DNA from: Callaeas wilsoni
Lineage: Eukaryota; Chordata; Aves; Passeriformes; Callaeidae
Direction: 5' to 3'
Length of the DNA stretch: 64,000 nucleotides
NCBI GenBank assembly: GCA_013398955.1
Contig: VWPU01006271.1
Coordinates: 1-64,000, forward strand
In this document: piece by piece, positions 13,244 to 26,655 of the stretch
Layout: every line of letters begins with the position of its first letter
Numbering within the stretch: the stretch's first letter is position 1
Notes under the pieces: generated by a model
Told to the model about the DNA's origin: nothing
The model's database searches: none
What the model saw: the letters and a program-made list of their open reading frames with translations, nothing else
Made by a program: the position numbers and the translations under genes

Positions 13244-14765
13244 TTGTCATGACTCTAATGAGGCTCCTGGGTCCCTAGATTCAGGTTCCTGCTTTCAAGC
13301 TGTATCCTACACAAGGCGTCATTACCTGAACAGGAGCAGCAGCTTCATGACGAAGGTGAAGTTCCAGAGTGTGACCTGTGCTGTTCCCAGTGTGGTCCTA
13401 AATCCCAGCCGCTGTTCACTGCTGCGTTGACACTGATGACACTCACTGTCACCCTACCCTCAGCCCGGTGGCTTACTTTTGACTGTGGCAGGGCAGTGGT
13501 CGGTGCACGTCCCTGGGTGCCATCGCAGCCTTTCAGCCGCCATCATGGCAGCTCCAGAGCCGGCTGCTCCTGTCGTGGCTGGCAAGTTCTTTCACAGCAT
13601 CTCACGGCCATGCATGACGAACAGCTTGCTTCCCTCGGCCTGGGAGCAGGCAGAACACCCGTGCTGGCGCCAGCCCAAGACAGAAGCTTTGGGAATCCTC
13701 CTCGACGGCATGACAGTAAATGCTTCTCTCGAGCGGGGCTGGTGCTGGGAGGCTCCCAGCAGCAAAACCCATCCTGGTGCAGGAAGAGCTCACCTTGGGC
13801 TGCAAGGTTTCCTGCACCTGCGTGACTGAACATGCTGGAAAGCACCTTCCATGCATGCCAGAGTGGTGGAAATCCAACTGCCAGCAGATAAATGTGCCAG
13901 TGCCTGTCCTGCCATACTTTGAGGAGGGGGATGGCACCTAGTGGAGGTGGGCAGAGGGGCTATGCCCTTTCCTCAGTTTCCCTAAAAAGCTGACAGTTGC
14001 CTCCTAGGTGAGGTCAGCCACATCCAGATGGAGCTTCATACAGGTTAACTGTGCTCCTTTAAGGCTACCAGGTGCCTGTAGGCCACAGGTGAAGCCCCCT
14101 CTCTGGGATGCTCAGCCTTGTCTAATTTGAGTTGCGCCATGCAAACGTGACCTGGAAGAGCCAACGGGAGCAAGATCCATTTGCCTGTTCCTCTTGCGCA
14201 GCCTCTGGACATGGTCTTGCCCGGACTGAAGTGGCCCCAGGGGTGAAACGGTCCATCCAGGCTGGAGTTCAGAGCAGCTTGACCGTTCCCTGAGAGCAGC
14301 TGTGGCAAGCAGCCCATGTTTCACAAGTGGGGTTTTCCCATCAGGCTCTCCAGCTGCTATAAATAACAGGAAACGTTTTGTCGTTTTCTGCTCTGGAGAA
14401 GGTCAGGAGCTGGATTCTGTGGTCTTTGGAGCTTTAATAAGGTTGGAGATTTATGCAGTGTACCCAGAACTCCCCTGAGACAGCCTGCCTGAGGCTGTTT
14501 GGCTCCTTGGATGGAGAAGTCCTGAATGCCAGCCTTTGACAAAGTTACCTTAGCCACCCTTTGTGAGCTGTCAGGTCCTGCTAAATCCTTAATGTGCTCT
14601 TCATCTCCAGGCCAGATGCTAACTCTTGGATGGCTGCCGAACCAGCTCACAAGAGGTTTGAACCATTCTCTATCAGTGGTAGGAAAAGCTTCCATCATGG
14701 ATCCCATGATGGATGGATATAGGGACACCAGCCACTGGTCTTGTGAGCTTGCTGGGAGCTCATCT
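13244..14765. other. Intron 1 block without recognised gene
   Basis: Nothing recognisable was found. A frame of about 130 codons starts near 13427 but is matched by an equally long frame on the other strand and has no domain. A TATAAATA string occurs near 14357 without other promoter signs. Confidence 0.45.
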
Positions 14766-14784
14766 TCATAGAATCATAGAATCT
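14766..14784 (-). repeat. CR1 3' terminal octamer repeats, minus orientation
   Basis: TCATAGAATCATAGAATCT is two copies of the CR1 tail octamer read on the minus strand. No CR1 body in minus orientation follows, so only the tail is left or the two neighbouring pieces were rearranged. Confidence 0.55.
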
Positions 14785-14786
14785 GC

Positions 14787-14920
14787 CCTCATGAGATGCC
14801 ACCTGGAGAACTGTGCCCAGGTCTGGGGTCCTCAGCACAAGAAAGAGATGGACCTGTTAGAGCAGGTCCAGAGGAGGCCGCAAAAATGATCAGAGGGCTG
14901 GCTGGAGCATCTCCTCACAT
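14787..14920 (+). repeat. CR1 LINE internal fragment
   Basis: The run from ATGAGATGCCACCTGGAGAA through CCAGGTCTGGGGTCCTCAGC to AAAATGATCAGAGGGCTGG matches the CR1 region coding for the reverse-transcriptase C-terminus and the start of the 3' UTR. It is a short, decayed piece. Confidence 0.7.
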
Positions 14921-17900
14921 TTGTATTTGCAGCAGGATGGAAACCCAGCAAATCAAGTGGGAAGATCCATCCTCAGGGGGTTGCTCAGCCATCCCAACAG
15001 CCTTTCCAGGTCCTGTAGAGCCCCAGGCTCACGTCTGTGCTGCCTGTCGCCCCAGCAGCCACACAGGGAGGAGGCAGAGCCCTGTCTGCTGCCTCTCCCA
15101 TTTCCCCAGCAGATGCAGGAATGCTTTGATGTCCACTTCCCCAGCCCCAGTGCCCAGCACCAGGATTAACCACCAGTCAGACGCCTCCATTGACTCCAAA
15201 TAAATCTTCTAAACTCAGACAAGCACCACTCAGAGGGGTCTCAGCATTCCCCTCTTGCAGAATGAGGGTTAAAAATAGTTTTTCCCCTTGCACCTGCCCC
15301 TCTGAAGCCAAGGCTGTGTTTTATTTTCAAAGCCCAGGTTTCTTCATGGTTGGCTCCTCTCCTGGGGGCTACAGGCCAGGGACAAATAGAAAAATTGCCC
15401 ATCTCAGTGGTACAAAGAAGGTGGGCAGTGTGGAATGTGCTTATATGGGTTGGAAGAAATTCTTCACCCTGCAATCTCTTCTTCCTATAGCCAAGAAAGA
15501 AATGCAGCTCTAGGGATGATCCTTCAGAAAAATACTGAATTTTGCTCCTTTTTGCATGTTTATGAGAGTGTTTTATTTGTCTCTAAGGGGGTTTTGGGTC
15601 AAAGTTACCATGCCCTATGCAGATCTCTGAAGCCTGGCTCAGTCCCACTTAAATGGTTTCAGTGAGGCTGAATTATTTTTTGTTAAAGCCCATGTGTTTA
15701 CATTTCATAGGCTTATTTTAAAACACATGTGTATACAAGAGCAGGCTTATTTATAAGGCAGATTGGCCTGCTGTGTCCTTACCTGACTTAAGTGTCAAGG
15801 AAGCAGCTTTTTTTAACTTTTTACAAGCACAGTTTAAAATAAAATAGTGGTTTGCTGTGCGCCAGTGAATCTGCTCAAGAGAGGAGGTCAGGACAAGGTC
15901 TTGTTTTCCAACTGTAAAATGCTATTTTGCCTATTTACAGAGCTTCCTCTTACCAGCCATCATTTTAGGTTAATATGTTAATGACAGCTATAGGTAAAAA
16001 AAAAATCACGTATGTTCCCCAGAGTCTTGGCAAGCCAAAATCCCAAAGTAGCCTTTGCAGTGAAACAGCTTTTGGGAACTTTCCATCAGTAAAGCAGGAT
16101 TTGCTGGGTGACCCATTCTACCCAGGTTCTTGGCAAGATTTCTGCTTTCAAGTACCCCAGGGAAATACTTGAGAAAAGCCTTTGTGGAGGGATCTTGGCA
16201 TTTTCTGCTTGCCCTGGAGGAAGGATTTTATTCTTTATTCTTGATTTTAATCCCATGAACTGGTAACGCACTAGTCCCACCTTCCCACTGAAGGAAGGTG
16301 AGGAGCACTTGTGGTGGTGCTTCGATGTTGGAATGTGAGGAGATGTGCATGGACCTTAAAGCAGGATGGGGAAGGTGAGGAGAGCCCTTTCACAAGATAC
16401 AAGAAGCTCAAGTGTTTTTATGCCTGTGCTTGGAGAACTTGTCCTGCTTTAATCAAGCTTCCACGCGGGGCTGGTGGGTATGGACATGAAGACCTAGGAG
16501 GTAATGAGACAAGCGTTGCCATTTACACTCAGGAGAGAGCTGGAGCAGACACAGACTGAGGGATGGTTTTCCATCCAGCGAAGCTCTAAACCAAAGCCCT
16601 GACCACTGATGGTTATTTAAAGACTCCAGCAGCGCTTCCTGCCATGGGAAGGTGCTTGGCCCATGTTCAGCCTGGGCCACTGCGCTCTGCAAAGCCAAAT
16701 AAACAGCAGCCACTTGAACTTTCCACCTTGCGGGCTCAGCCAGATGCTTCATCCCGGACCATGACCAGGCACTGCACCTCGGATGTGGATGAGCCTCCTT
16801 GGAGATCCAGAGTGATCACCACATTTTAGGGTTGAGGGTTGCTTTTCCTGTCTCTGCAGAACCCCAGTGGAAGAGTTTGGTGCTGTTTGGAGCTGAGAGA
16901 GGGCATCTGGGAGGAGAGATCTGTGTCTCAGGAATGGGCTGGGATGCGCTTCGTGCAAGTCCATGTCCTTCAGTAACCTTGGGCAGGACAAAGGGAGGAA
17001 ATTATATCCTTTAACCCTAAACGTGCACTTTAGGTGCTAAATTTCCTCAGAGGAGCACAATTCAAGTAGCCAGGACCAGGAATCTCATCCATCAATCAAG
17101 TCACGGTGCTAATGCATGACTGCAGTGACCATCTGATCTGTAGGATGCCCATGAGGGTACCAAGGGATCAGTGGTGAGATGTCCTTAGTGATGCTTCACC
17201 CATTGGGGAGGTTGGAGGTAGTCCATTCCAACCTCAGCCCTCCTGTGACAGTCCATGTGAGTTATCAGACAGTCCTCCGTAGGTATTCTGTTGCTTTTAT
17301 TGAGTTGTAGTCAGCATAGTGCATGTCCTTCCCCCCTTCTGACCCTTCCCCGGTGAGCTGAGATGTTTCAGCAACTCACATGAACCCTGCAGTGGATGCT
17401 CCTCACATCCAGCTCCTCAGCCTGGGAACTTTTGCAAGACTTGGCAGCAGGACTGTTGCAGGAGTATTTCACACAGGACCCAAAAATAATGCTGTCGGTG
17501 CAGCGTCGGCCGGCCGGGACGCAGGGTCAGGTCCCTCAGGAATCAGACTGTTGACGAACAAGCTTGAGCGCATTCAAATGTTTCGGCTGATTTTCTTGGA
17601 CTGCAGAGTTTCCAAGGGAGGCAGAAAGCTGGCTGCTCCTCTTGTTGACTCTGCAGACCAGAAATCCAGACGGGTTCAGTGGAATAAAGGAAGCTCCCAA
17701 TTCTTGTACTGGTGTAGCAGAGAGGGGAAAAGCTCCATTTGGAAAAGCGCAAATGTCTTTCTGGAGATAAAAATAAGTGCAAGGTGATGCTCTGTGCCTG
17801 TGCTCAGCATCAGGGATGATTGCTCGGCCAGCCTCAGGACCAAAATCCTTGCTTGACATCCCTCTGAATTTCTAGCAAAGAAGCAAATCCAGAGGCATTT

Positions 17901-20900
17901 CATTTGATCAGGGTCAAAAAGTGTGTCCACACAGGCTTTGGGGAGTGCAGAGAGAAGCTGTGCCAGCACTGAGCTGGGATGAGAGCACAGGAGACTTAAG
18001 GCAGGGGGAGGGGATCACTTTAAACTGCAAATGAACCCTAAAGTGAGAAAAAGCTTGAAGCAAGCCCACATTTCAGGTCAGGCTGGCCGTGAATCAGCTC
18101 TAGAAAACGAAAGACAAAACTTTCTGACTTCAGTTCGAGTTATGAACTTATAAACTCTCATTTATCTGGTTTAATGGATGCGAGCCAGAGACATTTTTTG
18201 AGGTTAGTGGATGGGACAGCTTCCTGAAAATGAACTCATTGAAAAAGGCGTGATTTGGAGACAAAGTTTGTCTCAAATTCTCATCTTGTACAAGGCCGGG
18301 TTAGTGTGACATGGAGATATCTTCTGTATATCCCAGAGCTGCTCCTGAGCATCCTCCATCCATTTAGTGCTCTCTGCTAAATGCAGGAGCATGATAAAGC
18401 ACTTCCAAAAATGAAAGTTGAAAAAAACTAATCAGATTTTAAGCCCATCTGAATGATAACAAATGTGCAAAAAGCTTTTGCACAGGACGGCCAAGTAACC
18501 TTACTCCATTCCCCCTGAGATAACAAGCACAGACTGGCAGTGAACTGTGGACAAGTGGGGCAGCCCATAGTCCAGCTTTGTGATTTCATGGCCCAGAGGT
18601 GGGGGTCAGAATAGGAGTGTCTCACAGGTAGGTGCAGTTTTAGTCAGCAGACCTTAGTACTTTTTTTTCCAGGACAAGGCTATTTCCCCCCCCTCTGTTT
18701 CGCTTTAAAATACTGATTTATTTTCACTGTTGCTTTAAAAATGGTTGTGTGTTCCCCACAACTGTCTTCAGGCATTACAAAAATCAGAATATCTGCCTGA
18801 AGCTAGGCATAAAAACACAGCAGAGGAGTCATGCAGGCAGCTGGGCTAAAATTGGTATCCGCTAAAGTTAGGGGAGATTTCATGGAGCTGTTATTTACTT
18901 TATTGAAGTGGACAGGTCGAGGACCAGGGTTTTATCAATGCCCTGGCATCAGAGGGATGCACTCCTGGTCCTCGAAGCTATGAATCTTCCTCATCCTTGG
19001 TGCTCTGGCTGCAAGCTGGAAGGGTGGCTGGGATGTGCTCCTGGTGAGGAGTTGGTGATATTGTCACCAGCTTTGGAGGCAACAATGCTGCAATGATGCT
19101 CCTGCCTGTGGTTGTGCTGGAGAAGTGGGTGAGCTCAGAGTTGATCCTTAGTGTTAACTAGAATCTCCTATTCCTACACTGTGCCAGTCCCCTGGGAGCA
19201 GATTTGGGGCAGGCATTCCTGAGTTAGGTGATGGCTCCATGCGTGCACCCATGCAGATCACCACAGTCCTGCCAGCTTGCGAGGCTCAGACAGGGAGGCC
19301 GCGGGTCCAGCTACATGGGAGAGGTTGGTTGGCATTTCAAACCCTGCAGGGAAGTCTCTTCCTGAAGTCCCCAGAGTCTTTCAGGTGCAACTGTCTGGTG
19401 GAGCTTGAAGGAAGTCCCTCTGCTGCATTTCTAGTAAATGCCAGCCCAGGACGTGCTAATGACAACAGAGAGGATGTGCTCCATCTGTGTGACGAAGGAC
19501 ACTTACGAGAGATCTGGAAACAGGATGGGGATGTTTTATCGACCAGCTGATAAAAGAAAATGCCAGAGAAATTCCCAAGTGGGAACACACAGAGTTTTAC
19601 CCCATGCCTCAGCATTGAATTACAGTACTCATTTAGCAACCCTTGGCTGCCTGTCCCAGTGCTGCCCACAGTGCCCTGCCAGTACAGCTGCCTGTTTGTA
19701 GAGAGAGGAGCTGGGAACGGATCAAGCTGAAAATAAACTTTTTTATTTATTTTTTAACTCCTCCAAGGCAAGATTGACTCCATGGTGCATTTGCCAAGAT
19801 GGCCATTGATGTCACGATGGCCTCACGCTGGTAGAACCGAGCCAAACTGGTACCTGCTGACTTTGCACTAGAGCAGATGAGCCCCATGTCCTGTGGCTGG
19901 AGGGGACATCTTCAGTGCCCCTTGTCTCTGCTCCCTCTGTCCCACTGTGGTCCAGCCCACACCAGGCTGGTTTTACTGTTGGTTGTCACATGCAATGCCA
20001 AATTTAAATTATTTGTGAAATAGCAAAACGTCCTTTTGCTGGCTGCTGGAGTACTCTCTACGCATCTGTGCCTGTAGGGTTTTTTTGCTAGGATAGTTGA
20101 AATAGTGTGGATTTCAGCATGGAGCCAGGTGTATTAATAGGAATGCCCTCATTTTGCTTTTTGTCTGTACTGAAGGAGCTTGCAATGGGGGAATTTATTG
20201 AGCCTTAAGTCAGCACTGGGTGTTCTGCATGGTCTCCATAGATACTCCTCAATGTTTTAGTTTCTGTTTGCTGCAGTCTGGCTCTTTAGGAAGCAGCATG
20301 AAAAAGAGATGGAGAAAACCGCTCCCAGGGTACACCCATGGCCAGCAGGATAGGGAATGTCTGTCTGCCTGCCTCCCCAGGCTGAAACCCTCTTATGTGT
20401 CCCTGGGAGCAGAGGGACAGGGACCATTCTGGATGGATCTCAAAGACAGTATTTAACCCAGACAGCTTGTTGCTGGTGTTGCTTTTTCATTCACCTCCTT
20501 TGCCTTTTTCCCTGCCAAGAGGAAGAGCATGTGCATGTATATCCCCAGAAACATTTACTATCATCAGTTGGCTTCATCATAAATGATGAATTTGGGCTTG
20601 CAGCTTCCTTTACCCAGGGAAGCTCGTTTCCTTTCAGCTTGATTAGAGCCTGCTCCAGCGCAGCAAGGGTGGCTGGGAAATGCCACCCACGCCGGGGTGT
20701 CAAAATGCCTCTGAAACCATCCGGGAGCCAGGGAGCCAAGCGGAGCCGGGAAACCAAGCGGAGCCGGAGCAGCTTGCGTGTCTCCAGGCCATTAAAGCTC
20801 ACCCCTGGGGCTGGGGAGGATTTGCAGAGCACGGATGAAACGCCACATCCTGCCTGTCCCATCCCTGCTGGATCCGGCCGTAGGAGCTGAGGAAGTTTTC

Positions 20901-22171
20901 CTGCTTAGCAGGGTGGGGAGGCTTCACATCTCAGCCTTTATTTAATTTTTAGGTGATAAAAGCGTCGCTTCCTTGCCTGGCGCGTCAGAGCAGCCAGCAC
21001 CTTCAAATGCTCCCCTTTCTCCAGGGAATTTGCATTTCCCTAAAGGCAACACCGGATTTATGCAAAAATCTAGATGAAAGAAAGTCAAAGGCAAAGCATG
21101 CTCATGAGTAAGCTTTCCTGGGCACTTCCTGAACAGTCAGACACTCTCTTTCCAACCTTTTGGCATTTTGGGGAGAAGTGATGCTGACTTCAGGCTCTTC
21201 CAGCCCCAAAAGCACTGTATGATGACCACTTCACCTCCATGTTGTCCCAAGAGACGTATCAGTCTGGAAAGGACACATCCCACTGTTGGATTTGCTTTTC
21301 CTGGGTGCACCGTTCCATGGGATGTGGCATCCCGTCTTGTTGTGGTGTTCAGGTGATGTTTCCAGTTTAGACAGAATGGATTTCTTCCTCATCCTGCCAT
21401 TCCCCTGAGGATGTGATCCTTCTCCTTCAGTGATCTCCAAAATCACCTGGGCACGGTCCATCGAAGCCAGCTGGCTGTGCTGCATGACCTTCTCCTTGCT
21501 TTCCCTGACAGGATGAGAAGAGCACCAAGTATCATCATCCCACAGTGGCTCTGAGATGAGCTTTTTGTTCATGCAAATCATTGCAATTTCCCTTCCTGAG
21601 ATACCAGGGCGTTTGCTGGCTTTTACAAAGCCACTGCTGAAAATCCTTCCTGTGAATGACAGGAACAGGATTGCATGACTCTTCATCTTCTGTATCACAG
21701 TTCATTTAAGTTCAAGAAGCACCAGGATCTGTATATTTTGCCATCCTTTTTTAGCTAGTTTCGCCTCCAACAGTGGCTGGGAGCAGCCTTGGCATGCCAG
21801 GGCATCTCTGTGTGACAGGTGAGGATGTGATTTAAAATGTGCTTGTCTGGGGCTGCAGCAGCTGCTCTCTGCTTCTGGTGTGCAGCCCAGAAAGGGACAG
21901 GCTTGATGGTAATTGGGGAGGCCATTTTTGCAGTCCAAGACCACGTCCCAAGCTGCAACATTGTAGAGTTCCAGTCCAAAGGATTTTTCATCCTATTTTC
22001 CTGATTCTCAAAGTGTTCTGTTCCAGCAAGGTTTTTTTTATACCTTGGTTAAACTTGAATCCAGTTTGAGCCCCGCTTGATGAAGAGGCAAGTGAGGAGC
22101 TGGGTGGGGAGCTGATGTGGACAACCTGGGGGAAGGGTCATGGTGACAGCCAGCAACCCTGGCCATCAGGC
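14921..22171. other. Intron 1 block without recognised gene
   Basis: No gene was recognised. There is a short tandem repeat near 20.73 kb and a modest CpG-rich patch at about 20680-20880. A segment near 17.2 kb vaguely recalls decayed CR1, but I cannot support it. Confidence 0.45.
20733..20770. repeat. Two-copy 19-nt tandem repeat
   Basis: Two 19-nt units share the core CCAAGCGGAGCCGG. They lie in a small GC-rich patch of intron 1. Confidence 0.75.
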
Positions 22172-22555
22172 ACTCAGAGAATCATGGAATGGTTTGAGAT
22201 GGAAAGGACCTTTAAAGATTATCTAGTTTCAACCACCCTGCCGTGGACAGGGACACCTTCCGTTGCACCAGGTCGCTCAAGGCCTCATCCAGCCTGGCCT
22301 TGAACACTTCCAGGGATGGGGCAGCTACAGCTTCTGGGGGCACCCTGTTTCAGTGTGTCATCACTCCCATCATAACAGATTTCCTCCTTATGTTCAATAT
22401 GAACCTGCCCTCTTTCAATATAAAGCTGTTGCTTTTTGTCCTATCACTACAAGCCCACATAAAAGTCTTTTTCTGTCTTTTTTTTTTCAACCTCGCTTTA
22501 ATACATTGGAAGGTTGCAATGAGGTCTCCCTGGCCACCAATTCCTGAGCTGGAGA
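22172..22555 (-). repeat. CR1 LINE fragment, minus strand
   Basis: It begins with the inverted 3' end (AGAATCATGGAATGGTTTGA) and continues through GGACAGGGACACCTTCC and CCTTGAACACTTCCAGGGAT. It then reaches the region giving TGAGGTCTCCCTGG. About 380 bases are kept. Confidence 0.85.
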
Positions 22556-22647
22556 AAGAGCCACGGCCACATCCTCACCTTTTTATGCCCATCTGAGCCC
22601 AGCTGTAAGGTGCATTTCCATGGGGCTTTGAGTTTCAGAGGTTCTGT

Positions 22648-22907
22648 AGTTGGGAAAAGGCCTCAAGTTGCATCAGGAGAGATACAGGTTGGATATCAGG
22701 AAGAGTTTCTTCACTGAAGGAGTGATTCAGCATTGGAATGGGCTACTCAGGGAAGTGGTGGAAACCATCCCTAAAGTGTTCAAAAATGGGTAGACGTGGT
22801 ACTCCGGAATGTAGTTTGGTGGGCAGGATTGTACTTGGTTGAAGGATGGACTTGATGAGCTTGGAGATCCTTTCCAAGCTAAATGATTCTACAATTCTGT
22901 GGTTCTA
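22648..22907 (+). repeat. CR1 LINE fragment, plus strand
   Basis: It contains GGTTGGATATCAGGAAGAGT, GGGAAGTGGTGGAAACCATC and the end GATTCTACAATTCTG. Together with the preceding minus copy it makes an inverted CR1 pair about 90 bases apart. Confidence 0.85.
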
Positions 22908-25218
22908 GTTTGCCAACCCTAAGCAATCTGAGCTCTGCACTGCCTTAATCTCCTTCCTCCTCCTCCTTCCAGTTTAGTCCCCTATCTCCCATGTGGACAG
23001 GGTGCAAATCAGGCTGAGGACATGGGGCAGTGCTTTACACACCAGGCAGGCTCTGCAGAGCGAGTGGAGACATTGACATCTCTCCAGCGAGAACAGCTGT
23101 GACTTTCAGCATTTCATGCCCTTTGATCTTTTATTTGAAAGAAAACCACCTTTATTTGCTCTGCAAGCTCCCACGGGCGGGGGACAACTCTTGGCACAGC
23201 ACTGGGGTTTTGCGCAAGGGCGGCAGGAGCAAAGGATTTTGTCCCTGTTGCTGGTGATGGCTGAGTCCAGGAGGGTAGGAGAGGGTGCAGAGAAGCAGGA
23301 GAGAGGCAGGGTCAGGCCGTACTGTAGCCATGCATCCAAAACTGACAGCTTGGAAGTACCCACCTTTGTCCCTAGAGCTTTGTTGACATGTTGCTTTTGC
23401 AGAGTGCTTGTCCTGTGGCAACCAGGTGGCTGTGTGCTGGAGCTAAGGAGTTTTCTGGAAGAGGGTTTTAGGAAGAACCATCTCTGCAGGACCTGACTTC
23501 AGGACCTGGAAGGAGCCAGGAGAGTGGTGTGCTGGGGGGTCTTGATAACACTGCCAGACCTTGCCACATCCTACCCAGGAGCAGTTTATTTTCCCATCTC
23601 CCTTCACTTGCACCATAGCTTTTAATTATCCTGGCTGACACTCATGTTTCCCCCAGGATCTCTCTGTATTGTTGATAGCCCTGAGGGGACACTTCTCACC
23701 TGCATGCAGCATCTCTGTCTCATCCTGTTGCAAAAGGGACATTCCTGGAGGGGCTATTTCAAGGGGCATTTTCTGCTGTTAAAGTAACACCGGTCATGGC
23801 TGGTGAGGATGAGGAGGAGACAGCCCAGGGTTTTCCATGCAGCACTGTCCCCATGGGCTTGGTGGCTGCCTTCACAAGTGCTTTGGTGCCCACCAAGAAG
23901 GAGAGGGCTGGTGGTGCTGCCACCTCCCAGCAGCCTGTCACGATATATGTGACCCTGTCTCCATGGGGTGAAATGTGTAAACCAAATAGTGCAGAGCAAG
24001 AGCGAGATTGTTTGGGAGGACAACCCCTGGCAGCACAGGGTCTGGATGGTGGAGGAAGCTCAGAGACCCACAAATACCATCTAAACCTGGTGCCATTGAC
24101 TTGGAAGAGCTGCTTTTATCCAGAACTTGGCTTCTCTGGACAATGCTGACCATAGCTTGATGCCACCAGAGATCTTTCCATGGGACACATCACAGGCAGA
24201 GCATGTTCTGTCCCGTGTTGCATCCCTGGAATGTCACAGAGCACTATTTCAACATTGTCTGCAGGTCAAAATCCACCCTTTGGGTAGATTTGAGTCCCCT
24301 GGAGCCCCCTTCATCATCAGCAAACTTCCATCAAAGCCACCGCAGCCCATCTGGGTTGGGGGTTGTGCAAGAGGCGCCAGTGACGCAGACAGGGCTCTGG
24401 TGACCTTGGGTCAGGGCTGCTGGTAGCCTGACAGTGTAAGACCAGGTAATGTAGGGATAACTTCCCATCAGAATCCCACCACCAAGCAAGGGACATGGCA
24501 AATAGCAAAGTTCAGGTCTGGTGGGACACAGGCTCAGGCTCAAACTGTACCTCAGAGGTCATGACAGCTCCTCCCTGCCCTTCCCAGGAGTGTGCTGCTG
24601 TTTCTCATGTTTCCCCCCCAAAAAGTCATCGTTCTGCACCCCCACCTCCAGATTTTGCCACCTGCCACGGGTATTAAATTCACTCAAAATACTGTGAGAA
24701 ACCACAAGAAAAGCTGGGCAGATGTTCAGCTGCACCAGAGTTTCAGGGTGAAAGAGAGACGTGGCAGTGGCACTTGTTGGGGGGGACTGCTGGGGTTATT
24801 TTGCCCTCAGTGTGTTTTTTGGGGCAAGGATGCTGGTGTGGTATTCTTTTCTTTCCAAAGATACTCTTGGACAAGTATTTAAGCCTGGAAATGCCCAATC
24901 ACACATATAATTGTTTTTTTTTCCTGATTCTTCTGGCCAGAAGAAATCCCTGAAGGATGGGGAGAGCTGGCCCCAGTATTTGGGGTGCCTGACTTCCCTG
25001 TGCATCGGGCGCCAGAGCGTGGGGACCGTCCGTCCCCAAACGACCGAGCCCTTCACCCCTCCCCAAAAAACCCCTCTAGGGCACACCCTCTGCAGATTTG
25101 GGAGGCAGCCAGCCCCAAGCCTGTTATTACTTTTCCCCGTGGAGTTGGCCTCTCTTCTTCCCCCCTCATTTTCTTTTTTTTCCTCCTTTCCCTTCAAATC
25201 CAAGCCAGGAAAAGCCTC

Positions 25219-25226
25219 TGACGTCA
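25219..25226. promoter_or_regulatory. Full palindromic CRE in an intronic GC-rich patch
   Basis: TGACGTCA is the full cAMP-response element bound by CREB/ATF proteins. It lies in a patch (about 24960-25330) with more CpGs than the surrounding intron. It could mark an enhancer or minor promoter; an eight-base match alone is weak evidence. Confidence 0.3.
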
Positions 25227-25902
25227 GCACCACGGCTGCAAGCTCCTCGTGGCTGCTGGGGGAAGGCAGTGGAGGGGATATCCCGGATCATAAAACCAGG
25301 ATCTCGCTGTGAGCAGGGCCACCAGTGGCTGCCTGTGAGTCGTCCACTGCTGGGGACAGGGTGGGAGAGATGGATGGGGAGCTGTGTTCAGCTGGGGGGG
25401 TTCCTTTTGCCTGCAGTGCAGAAGGTTGAGTGCCTTTTTGTGGTTTTTATGATCCTCTGATGGCTGGATCTCTTCTGGTACAAGAAGGAATTAGGTTAAA
25501 AAGCTGTCCATGGAGACTTCAAATTCGAGTTGCTTGGGGGCTGCATGCAAAGGGGAAAGCTGAAATTCCAGCTAAAGGGCTGTTGAAGAGGTGCTTGAAG
25601 CATCATGTTTCCTCAAGGGTATTGCCCCACAAGCTCTGGACAGGAGAGGCAGCCCTGACACTGGTGGCATCACAGGAATTCCTAATGTCAGCACAGGGTC
25701 CGTGTCCAGGGGTTGTGAATCTGGGTGAGAGGGAAAAACAACTCCCAAAGGACCTTTATAGACACTTTCCACAGTATGCCTCAGCCTCTCTTCAAAGACA
25801 AAAGGTGCAAATACAAGATAAGAAAGGGTCGATCATGTTACCAGTGCCTCCGGTGCATTCCCAGCTTGCACAGTGCTGGGAAGACTGTGCTCTTCTTTTT
25901 AT

Positions 25903-25921
25903 CTGGCTGGCTGGCTGGCTC
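25903..25921. repeat. (CTGG)n microsatellite
   Basis: Four to five CTGG units in a row in intron 1. Confidence 0.85.
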
Positions 25922-26655
25922 ACTGCCTCAGCTTCCCCGTTCCTCCCTCTTTCCTTGTGTCCTAAGTGCCTCCTGCTTGCAAATGTCCACGCCAACATTA
26001 TGCTGGCATCTTTCCCTGCTCTCTAAATGCTACCAAACTCATTAAGTCCAACAGGAGCTGTAAAATCAAGGGCTGCACAGCTCTCTTTGGTGAAATTTCG
26101 TGTTAGCCAGTATTTACTGCACACTGAAAAGGATGTGGGGAAAGATGCATGACCTGGTTTATCTTGCAGGTGTGTTTTCATGGGCTGCCAAGAGGCCCCC
26201 ATCGCTCTCCCTCTGCAGCTGTGCATTTTTAATCCTCCTTGTTGCGTTTTGCTCAGAAAACATCACATGCAACAAGAGAAACAACCTAAAAAATAACCCC
26301 TTGGAGGAAAAACCCCACGATGCTTCCCTGGCAGATGGTGCTGGGCACTGCTTCACTCCTGGCAGGAGATACCTCACAGCCACCATGGTACCCAGCATGG
26401 CTTTTCCAGGACATCCCATTTGCTCTGTCCAGCTCTGCACCTGGAGCAGGGCATGCCGGTGACTGCTTAACACCTCTCCCCACAGATGCCGGCTCCTGCC
26501 GGGTGTTTTGTTTCCGTCACTCTCCTCCCGGACCTTTCCTGTTTCCTTCCGTGCAGATGCAACTGGAGGAAACCTCAGCATGTTGGCTGTGTCCCAGCTG
26601 CAGTCATGGGCTGAGGACAGCACTGTGGCTGTGTCCTGGGACCTGTCCTCCCTGG

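Larger units (their letters stand above)
22908..26655. other. Intron 1 block without recognised gene
   Basis: No gene was recognised. A GC-rich patch at about 24960-25330 includes a full CRE. A short CTGG microsatellite lies at 25903-25921. Confidence 0.45.
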
